Assembly: GCA_003154055.1 (NCBI GenBank)
Contig: PMCH01000149.1
Location: 2,202-7,567 of the forward strand
From: Acidobacteriaceae bacterium
GTDB taxonomy: Bacteria > Acidobacteriota > Terriglobia > Terriglobales > Acidobacteriaceae
Direction of reading: 5' to 3'
DNA length: 5,366 nucleotides
Positions within the stretch are counted from its first letter, which is position 1, and the number at the start of each line of letters is the position of its first letter. Positions 1 to 5,366 of the stretch are shown here, one piece after another. A program made the translations under genes and the position numbers. The notes under the pieces are model-generated. The model saw only the letters and a program-made list of their open reading frames with translations, ran no database searches and was not told where the DNA came from.

Positions 1-2891
1 TCGGCATCAAGCAGCAAGATGCCATTCTTGGCGACGATTCCGATCACCATGATCATTCCCATGAACGAGGAAATATTGAAGGTGGTCCGGGTGATCAGCA
101 GGGCGATAAAGACGCCGGACGTCGAAAGCAAGGCGGAAGCCAGTATCGCCAATGGCGCCGCAAAGGTGCCGAATTCAAAAAGAAGTACACAGAAAACCAG
201 CACAATGGCGACCACCAGTACAAAAAGCAGGTCGCGGAAAGATTGCTGTTGTTCCTTGTAAGTACCGCCATATTCGACGCGGATGGCCGCCGGCAAACGC
301 AGGCCCGCAACCGCCTTTTGGACTTCGGACATGGCGGTACCAAGGTCAGTACCTTCCAGGCGAGCAGTGACGGCTACCTGGCGCTGAAGGTTTTCGCGTC
401 GGATTTCCGTCTGCCCGGGAATCGCGATCACATCCGCCAGCGCGCCCAGGGACGCCGTGCGCCCGCTGCTGCTGTTCAGAACGGTATTGCGCATGGCTTC
501 GATCGAGACCCGGCTTCTGGCCGGGAAGCGCACGCGCAGAGCATAGGCTCGGTCATTGCTAATGACCGGAGTTGGCGCGGGCTCTCCTCCAACCATCGCG
601 GCGGCATCCACGGCCACCTCTTCCGGAGTAAACCCTGCGCGTGCCGCTATGCCGGGATTGATTTGGAACGTAACCGCAGGGCCACTGACGGTGTTGTCAA
701 TGCCGTTCAGCACATCCACGACTCCCTTGATCTTGCCGATCGAATCCGCCACTTTGGGCGCCCAGTCGGCGAGAAGGGCAGGGTCCTGAGCAAAGAGCTT
801 GATCTGGACAGGCTCAGGCGCGCTGGTGAGGTCGCCGATCATGTCCTGCAGAACTTGTATGAACTCCACGTCCAGCGCGGGTTCTTCGGCCTTGATTTTG
901 GAGCGGATCCCCTCGATCACCTCGTCAATTCCGCGCTTGCGATCATCCTTCAACTTCACCGAGATATCTCCGGTGTTCGCCTCGGTCACGGCGGCCAAGC
1001 CCAACTGCAGGCCGGTGCGGCGAGATGTGCCTTCCACTTCAGGAGTATCGCGCAGCATCTTCTCAACATGCGAAATGACCCGGTTGGTCTCGGCCAGCGA
1101 GCTGCCGGCCGGCATGATGTAGTCGAGAACAAATCCGCCCTCGTCCATCTCCGGGAGCAAGTCGGAGCCCAGGAAGTGGTAACAACCATACGTGAGGGCG
1201 ATCAGCGTCAAACTCAAGAAGGCCAGCTTCCGGGGATGCTGTAATGCGCGCCGCAACCACTTCTCATGGAAGTTCACCACTTTCAGGAAGAAGCCGCCCA
1301 CCGAGGCGTGTTCCACATCCAGCAGCCGGTTGATATTTCCGTCGTGCTCGACTTCTGTCTCCAGCGGAGCCTCCTCTGCCGGTTGACTCCTCCTGATAAA
1401 GAACTGGCTGAGAGTGGGAGTCCACGTCAACGCCAGAACGAGGGAGGTAAACAGCGACACCGTCATGGTGACGGCCAGGGCCCGGAAGAATGTGCCGGTC
1501 ACGCCCACGATTGAGATCAGCGGCAGGAACACGACGACGGGTGTGATGGTCGAACCGATCAAAGGTTTCGTGATCTCGCTCAACGCGCTCTGGATGGCCT
1601 GCAGGCGGTTCTGTCCGGCGTCCCGGTGCAGGACAACGTTCTCGACCACGACGATGGCATCGTCGATCACCAGGCCCACGGCGGCAGCGAGGCCGCCGAG
1701 TGTCATGAGGTTGAAACTCTCTCCCAACATCTTCAAGGCGATGAAGGTGACTGACACCGTGACCGGAATCACCATGCCCGCCACAATCGAAGTTCCCCAG
1801 TCCCTCAGAAAGACGACCAGGATGATAGAGGCGAGAATGAGCCCGAGCAGAATGGCGTCTCGAACACTTCGGATGGATTGATGGACAATCAACGACTGGT
1901 CGTAGAAGGGCTGGATCTGGATGCCCCTGGGCAGCGTTTGCCGAATCCTGTCGATCTCCGCGTGCACTTCGTCGGCAACCTGAACGGTGTTGCTGTCGGG
2001 CTGCCGGTTGATGTTGATGAGCAACGACGGTTTTCCATTCGCGGTGACGACCGTGTAAACCGGCTTGACGGCAGGCGTGACGGCAGCCACGTCGCCGATG
2101 TGCACGGGAATTCCCGTCGAAGTCGTCTTGATCACTACGCCGGCAATTTGTTCTGGATTGCGCACCTGCCCATTGATGAGGCCGAGAACAAGCTGGTGAT
2201 TTTCTTCCAGCAGCCCGGGGGAATCGATCAGGTTGGTGCGGCGCACGGACTCCAGGATGTCGGAGACGGTTACGCCTGCCACCAGCAGCTTGGCGGGATC
2301 GGGGACAATGTGGAACTCCGGCTCCTGCCCGCCCTGGATCAGCACCGTTGAAACGCCGTCCAGACGGTTCAAGCGGGGCTTGATTTCGTAGGTCGCCATC
2401 TCCCAGAGCCTGGTTTGTTCCACCGTGTCGGAGGTGAAGCTGTAGCCCATGATGGGGAAACTGGCGAAAGTCATGCGATGAGCTTCGACCTTCGCGCTGG
2501 CGGGAAGTTCGCTCTGTACGCGCGACAACGCGGCGTTTACATACTGGAGCGTCTGGAACATGTCCACGTTCCAGTTGAAGAAAAGGTCGATTTCAGCCGA
2601 ACCACGGCTGGTAATCGAACGAACGTTCTGGAGCCCTGGCACGCTGTTCACGGCTTCTTCGAGCGGGCGGGTGATGGTCACCATCATCTGGTCGATCGGC
2701 ATCACGCCGTTATCCACCGCGATCAGGATCCGCGGGAAGTTCGTGGCTGGAAAAACGGCAACCGGGACGGTGAAAGCAAGATACGTTCCAACCAACGCCA
2801 GTGCGACGATCATGAAAATCACTGATCGCGCGTGACGCTCGAACCAGTAGCCCGACTTTCCGCCGCTGGATGCCGCTCTATTGTTTTTCAT
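1..2891 (-). CDS. RND-family efflux permease (ACR_tran, AcrB-like), C-terminus outside window
   Basis: The inner-membrane, proton-driven pump of the complex. ATG 2891-2889 opens a frame of 963 codons with no stop; about 80-100 residues (the last two membrane segments) lie beyond base 1. TM1 is about 17-38. The first porter half holds DGVSTVLIQGG, and LLEENH follows in the first docking region. TM2-TM6 lie at about 346-362, 368-388, 393-418, 444-462 and 470-492. TM7 is about 555-574, followed by LLPEMDEGGF near 578-587 opening the second porter half. TM8-TM10 are about 888-905, 912-934 and 940-960. TM4 reads GLVIDDAIVVVENV, giving D410 and D411, and TM10 has AKNGILLLD with K955. These match the AcrB proton relay D407/D408/K940, so the pump should be active as far as visible. 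The paired Asp favours the hydrophobe/amphiphile (HAE) type over the CusA/CzcA metal type. The substrate is unknown. The start has no Shine-Dalgarno sequence and overlaps the adaptor stop, pointing to coupled translation. Confidence 0.97.
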   Translation of the reverse strand, partial: MKNNRAASSGGKSGYWFERHARSVIFMIVALALVGTYLAFTVPVAVFPATNFPRILIAVDNGVMPIDQMMVTITRPLEEAVNSVPGLQNVRSITSRGSAEIDLFFNWNVDMFQTLQYVNAALSRVQSELPASAKVEAHRMTFASFPIMGYSFTSDTVEQTRLWEMATYEIKPRLNRLDGVSTVLIQGGQEPEFHIVPDPAKLLVAGVTVSDILESVRRTNLIDSPGLLEENHQLVLGLINGQVRNPEQIAGVVIKTTSTGIPVHIGDVAAVTPAVKPVYTVVTANGKPSLLININRQPDSNTVQVADEVHAEIDRIRQTLPRGIQIQPFYDQSLIVHQSIRSVRDAILLGLILASIILVVFLRDWGTSIVAGMVIPVTVSVTFIALKMLGESFNLMTLGGLAAAVGLVIDDAIVVVENVVLHRDAGQNRLQAIQSALSEITKPLIGSTITPVVVFLPLISIVGVTGTFFRALAVTMTVSLFTSLVLALTWTPTLSQFFIRRSQPAEEAPLETEVEHDGNINRLLDVEHASVGGFFLKVVNFHEKWLRRALQHPRKLAFLSLTLIALTYGCYHFLGSDLLPEMDEGGFVLDYIMPAGSSLAETNRVISHVEKMLRDTPEVEGTSRRTGLQLGLAAVTEANTGDISVKLKDDRKRGIDEVIEGIRSKIKAEEPALDVEFIQVLQDMIGDLTSAPEPVQIKLFAQDPALLADWAPKVADSIGKIKGVVDVLNGIDNTVSGPAVTFQINPGIAARAGFTPEEVAVDAAAMVGGEPAPTPVISNDRAYALRVRFPARSRVSIEAMRNTVLNSSSGRTASLGALADVIAIPGQTEIRRENLQRQVAVTARLEGTDLGTAMSEVQKAVAGLRLPAAIRVEYGGTYKEQQQSFRDLLFVLVVAIVLVFCVLLFEFGTFAAPLAILASALLSTSGVFIALLITRTTFNISSFMGMIMVIGIVAKNGILLLDA
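2888..2891 (-). promoter_or_regulatory. ATGA stop/start overlap coupling adaptor and permease
   Basis: The adaptor stop TGA (2890-2888) and the permease start ATG (2891-2889) share the four bases ATGA. No purine-rich ribosome site lies in the ten or so bases before the ATG (CTCCGGTAA); the nearest, AAAAGGG, is over 20 bases away. Such overlaps normally allow terminating ribosomes to restart on the next gene. It also fixes the permease start, because no other in-frame ATG lies between here and TM1. Confidence 0.85.
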
Positions 2892-4222
2892 TTACCGGAG
2901 TCTTTGGTGGAGTCTTTTCCCTTTTCTGTATCTTCCGGTGCTTCGACGGACACCTTCGCGTTGTCTGGCAAACCGTAAGCTCCGTCGGTCACGACCCGCT
3001 GGCCTTCTTTCAGTCCATCCGTGATCTGGACCATGTCATCCTGACGAATCCCCAGCTTCACCGCTTGCTGATGAGCATGCTGATCGGCGGCAATCACCAT
3101 GACAGTAGTCGCACCGTCCGCGCCTGTCAGCAGCGCGGAGTCCGGTACCACCAGCGCATCCGGCACAGCCTCGGACACCATGGACAACCGGACACTCGAT
3201 CCGGGCTTCAGAGTTTGTTTCGGATTCTTTGCCTGGACCCAGACCTCGACGGTGGTGCTGTTCGGATCCAGCGCCGGACTCACAAGAATCACCTTGCCCT
3301 CAACGGGTTGCTCCAGCCCGGGAACGTTGATCGTGGCTTTGTTGCCGACCTTGAGCAGGGCAGCATCGTTTTGCGGGATATGAGCTCGCGCCGTTACCAG
3401 TGAAATGTCCATGACCGTTATCAGGGGTGCTCCGGAGGCTGCCATCTCGCCGGGGTAGAGCGATCGATCGGTGACAACGCCGTCAATCGGACTGCGGATT
3501 TCCGAATAGCTCAACTGCGCTTGCGCGCCCAGGTACTTGCCTTTCGCCGAAGACAGTTGGCCCTGCAGCCCTTTCAGTTCCTGCTGCTTGACCACGGCGT
3601 TGAGAGAATCGAGATGCCTTTTCGCCAGTTCATATTGGGCTCGCGCTTGGGTGAGGCTGACGGCCGACTGATCCAGATCCTTACGAGGCAAGGCACCCTG
3701 CTTGAATAAATCCTGCCGGCTGTCATAGAGCTTTTGCTGCGCATCGTACATTTCTTTCGCGGACTGCGCATCGCTGGTGGCCTTCTGCAATTCTTCCGGA
3801 AGCCCGGCCGCGGTTCCGGTGACATAGGCAGCTTCGGCCTGTTCAAAGGTTCCCTTGTTCTCTTCCTGGGAGGCCGCCAGGTCCCGGTTCTCCAGAACTG
3901 CCAGCAACTGGCCCTTGCGCACCTTGGCCCCTCGATTGACGTAAAACGTCTTCACGGGCGCACTGATTTTCGGAACCAGCGCGGCCTGTTGCAGGGGGAA
4001 CAATACCGCGTCGGCCGTCACGACGCGTTGAATTTCCGTTTTGTGTACAGTCGCCGCTTTGACGGGGACAGCGGTCTCTGCCGCCTTTTCGTGAGAACAC
4101 GCGGCGAGCAAGAACACAATCATGCCCGCAAGGAAAGTCAATATCGCAACGCGGAGAATGGCCCGTCCACGCAGGGTAACGCCGTCGCACACTTCGGAAG
4201 GTAATCGTGGTTGAGTGTTCAT
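2888..4222 (-). CDS. RND efflux periplasmic adaptor (membrane-fusion protein, HlyD/AcrA-like), predicted lipoprotein
   Basis: A complete 444-residue adaptor that links the RND permease to the TolC-type channel across the periplasm. Residues 21-41 form a hydrophobic export segment ending in the lipobox LAAC, so Cys42 is the predicted lipidated residue after signal peptidase II cleavage. The lipoyl-like domain is split: first half about 80-115 (ISAPV, then VNRGAKVRKGQLLAVLE), second half about 238-272 (RSPIDGVV at 243-250). Between them, about 116-235, is an Ala/Gln/Lys/Leu-rich alpha-helical hairpin whose tip (LFKQGALP, 172-179) would contact the channel. The beta-barrel spans about 273-350, and the membrane-proximal domain about 351-428. 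The charged tail, 429-444, is Glu/Asp/Lys/Ser-rich and probably disordered. ATG 4222 is chosen because it leaves a good signal segment; GTG codon 11 is a possible alternative with no better ribosome site. There is no metal-binding cluster beyond one HAH at 382-384, so heavy-metal specificity is not supported. The stop overlaps the permease start. Confidence 0.96.
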   Translation of the reverse strand: MNTQPRLPSEVCDGVTLRGRAILRVAILTFLAGMIVFLLAACSHEKAAETAVPVKAATVHKTEIQRVVTADAVLFPLQQAALVPKISAPVKTFYVNRGAKVRKGQLLAVLENRDLAASQEENKGTFEQAEAAYVTGTAAGLPEELQKATSDAQSAKEMYDAQQKLYDSRQDLFKQGALPRKDLDQSAVSLTQARAQYELAKRHLDSLNAVVKQQELKGLQGQLSSAKGKYLGAQAQLSYSEIRSPIDGVVTDRSLYPGEMAASGAPLITVMDISLVTARAHIPQNDAALLKVGNKATINVPGLEQPVEGKVILVSPALDPNSTTVEVWVQAKNPKQTLKPGSSVRLSMVSEAVPDALVVPDSALLTGADGATTVMVIAADQHAHQQAVKLGIRQDDMVQITDGLKEGQRVVTDGAYGLPDNAKVSVEAPEDTEKGKDSTKDSGK

Positions 4223-4237
4223 CGTTGAGTGTTCATC
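4210..4237 (-). repeat. Exact 14-bp tandem duplication spanning the adaptor start codon
   Basis: Read on the minus strand, the unit GATGAACACTCAAC occurs twice head to tail, at 4237-4224 and 4223-4210, with no mismatch. Each copy carries an ATG followed by codons for Asn-Thr-Gln. Because 14 is not a multiple of three, the upstream ATG is out of frame with the adaptor. It looks like a recent slippage duplication, since the copies have not diverged. Confidence 0.95.
4219..4236 (-). other. Five-codon mini-ORF (MNTQR) ending on the adaptor start codon
   Basis: The upstream copy of the duplicated start codon (ATG 4236-4234) opens a five-codon frame, MNTQR, that stops at TGA 4221-4219. That stop overlaps the adaptor ATG (4222-4220) as ATGA. 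The mini-ORF starts five bases after the channel gene stop. It could act as a translational relay between channel and adaptor genes. That role is inferred; the sequence shows only the arrangement. Confidence 0.5.
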
Positions 4238-4239
4238 AG

Positions 4240-4243
4240 CCTC
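4240..4243 (-). promoter_or_regulatory. Shine-Dalgarno-like GAGG at the end of the channel gene
   Basis: GAGG overlaps the channel stop codon TGA and is the only Shine-Dalgarno-like sequence in the channel/adaptor junction. It is three bases from the mini-ORF ATG (4236), rather close, and 17 bases from the adaptor ATG (4222), too far for ordinary use. If the 14-bp duplication were collapsed to one copy, this site would sit three bases before the adaptor start. Confidence 0.5.
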
Positions 4244-5366
4244 AGAACTTACCCGTCAGGGTCTGAATGTTCGCGAGCGCGACGCGGAAGCGCACCTGCC
4301 CGTCGCGAAACGCGTTACTGGCGGACGTGAGCGTATTCTGTGCGTCCACAACTTCGAGCACCGTGGATTCGCCCGCCTGGTAGCGCAGGTTGATCAGCCG
4401 CAGGCTTTCGGCTGCCAATTTCGCCGATTGACTAAGCAGATCCAGTTCATCCTTTGCGGCCTGCGCTTCGCCGTAAAAAGAGCGCAGGTTCGCCATCAGC
4501 GTGCGTTGCGCGGCGCTCAATTCGATTCCAGCCTGTTTCTTCTGCAAGTTCGCTTGCTTGACCCGGCTGAAGTTCGCACCCCACGTCCAGAGAGGAAGTT
4601 GCAGGGTAGCGGCAGCCGCACTGCCGAGCGCGTTCACGCCGTCGACCCGGGTGGCAAAATGACTGGCGTCAATTCCATACCAGTAGTCGAACGACACTGA
4701 GGGTAGGACACCCCCCCAGGCGCCAGTGACTTCCCGGCCGGCTTGCCGCAGAGCGGCCTGAGCGGCGAGGAGATCGGGATTGTTTCGAGTCCCGGATGCG
4801 GTGACCTCTTCCAACGACGGGAGGGGCTCGAGTGTGGCAAGGTCGTCCACAATAGTGAAGTCCTCATTGAAGTCGTGGAACAACAACACGGCAAGATCAA
4901 GACGACTCTTGTTCCTCCCCAACTCGGCTTCCCGCAGGTCTCGCTGTTGCTGCTGAGTCTGGAGCTGGGCTTTGATGGTATCGGAGTGCGCGACCTCTCC
5001 GCCTTTTTCAAGTTTCTCGCTGATCCCCAGAAATCGCTGCGCTTCCTCGTGGGCGCGCTGCGCGGTTTCGTACTTGTGCTGGGCGGCGAGGTAACCGTAG
5101 TAAGCCTGGGTGACGGTGACGGCCAATCCGCGCAGAGCAATTTCAGACCTGGCTCTCGCCACAGCCTGTGCCGCGGCAGCGCGGCCGTAGTCCGCGAAGG
5201 TTTGCAGTGACAAATTCTGGTGAATATTTCCTTGCGCAATGTACTCGCGGATTCCGTTGCTGGCGATGAATATCTGGTTGTTGCTTCCGCGCGATGTGGG
5301 TTCGGTGTAAATTGCCTGCATGTTGTAGTTGACGTTTGGCAGCAGGGCGGCCCGGCTTTGCACGAG
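4242..5366 (-). CDS. TolC-family outer-membrane efflux channel (OEP family), N-terminus outside window
   Basis: This is the exit duct of the pump: a trimeric outer-membrane beta-barrel with a long periplasmic alpha-helical tunnel that docks on the adaptor encoded next. The frame is open from the window edge to a TGA at 4244-4242, giving 374 visible residues. OEP proteins usually have about 420-480, so roughly 50-100 N-terminal residues, including the signal peptide, are missing. The two OEP repeats are visible. The first has a beta segment near residues 10-55 (ALLPNVNYN, then NIHQNLSLQ) and helices with a GEVAHSDTIKAQLQ turn near 123-136. The second has a beta segment near 218-262 (GVLPSVSFDYWYG, LQLPLWTWG) and helices with LRYQAGESTVLEVVDAQNTL near 327-346. 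The C-terminus ends ANIQTLTGKF, typical of the family. A GTG at 5363-5361 is internal and should not be taken as the start. It is the first gene of the visible operon, and its stop lies 19 bases before the adaptor ATG. The family is certain; the specific orthologue is not. Confidence 0.95.
   Translation of the reverse strand, partial: LVQSRAALLPNVNYNMQAIYTEPTSRGSNNQIFIASNGIREYIAQGNIHQNLSLQTFADYGRAAAAQAVARARSEIALRGLAVTVTQAYYGYLAAQHKYETAQRAHEEAQRFLGISEKLEKGGEVAHSDTIKAQLQTQQQQRDLREAELGRNKSRLDLAVLLFHDFNEDFTIVDDLATLEPLPSLEEVTASGTRNNPDLLAAQAALRQAGREVTGAWGGVLPSVSFDYWYGIDASHFATRVDGVNALGSAAAATLQLPLWTWGANFSRVKQANLQKKQAGIELSAAQRTLMANLRSFYGEAQAAKDELDLLSQSAKLAAESLRLINLRYQAGESTVLEVVDAQNTLTSASNAFRDGQVRFRVALANIQTLTGKF

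Noticed and set aside
550..568. A perfect 8-bp inverted repeat with a 3-base loop (CGGTCATT gct AATGACCG)
   Set aside because: It sits inside permease coding sequence, has no T-run, and about one such hairpin is expected by chance in a window this size. It is not a credible terminator.
243..1244. A 333-codon open frame on the plus strand
   Set aside because: It lies wholly antisense to the permease. The translation is rich in Arg, His, Gly, Asp and Gln with no domain signature, as expected for the complement of GC-rich coding DNA, while the minus frame gives a clear RND protein.
1414..2825. Further plus-strand frames of 136-157 codons (1414-1881, 1878-2351, 2415-2825)
   Set aside because: All are antisense to the continuous permease frame and show no recognisable protein features.
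3461..3470. The palindrome CGATCGATCG
   Set aside because: It is explained by the codons for Thr-Asp-Arg-Ser in the adaptor and stands alone, so there is no case for an operator.
2870..4700. Plus-strand frames over the adaptor and channel genes (2870-3403, 3734-4204, 4215-4700)
   Set aside because: They are shadows of well-supported minus-strand genes, with low-complexity basic translations and no family match that I recognise.
4634..5239. A 201-codon minus-strand frame overlapping the channel gene
   Set aside because: It is in another frame of the same strand, and its Ser/Pro/Arg-rich translation is typical of an out-of-frame read of the channel gene.
5361..5363. A GTG that could be taken as the start of the channel gene
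   Set aside because: The frame stays open to the window edge, and starting here would leave out the signal peptide and the first helix that every OEP protein needs.

Overview
The window is a single, tightly packed operon read on the minus strand, encoding a tripartite RND efflux pump of a Gram-negative (diderm) bacterium. In transcription order, from high to low coordinates, the genes are: a TolC-type outer-membrane channel (5366 to 4242, N-terminus cut by the window edge), a periplasmic membrane-fusion lipoprotein (4222 to 2888, complete) and an inner-membrane RND permease (2891 to 1, C-terminus cut by the window edge). No stop codon interrupts the permease frame over 963 codons. No stretch longer than 19 bases lacks a gene, and I see no RNA gene, mobile element, CRISPR array, terminator or promoter. 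The operon promoter must lie beyond base 5366.

The DNA looks like one coherent genome of fairly high GC (high fifties in percent, judged by eye). The style of all three proteins reminds me of pumps from Acidobacteriota and similar soil diderms. This covers the order channel-adaptor-permease, the permease signatures LLPEMDEGGF and LLEENH, and the adaptor segment LFKQGALPRKDLD. The taxonomic guess is weak and rests on memory of such families, not on a search.

The three proteins should work as one machine. The permease uses the proton gradient to drive substrate capture, the adaptor bridges to the channel, and the channel opens to the outside. The permease has the paired aspartates (D410, D411) and the lysine (K955) of the proton relay of drug-type RND pumps such as AcrB. 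The substrate cannot be read from the sequence.

The most interesting detail is at the channel/adaptor junction. An exact 14-bp tandem duplication has copied the adaptor start codon and its next codons. This makes a five-codon mini-ORF whose stop overlaps the adaptor ATG, and the only visible Shine-Dalgarno-like sequence sits before the mini-ORF rather than before the adaptor. The adaptor/permease junction is also an ATGA stop/start overlap. Apart from this, the window is an ordinary RND operon and I find no undescribed system in it.
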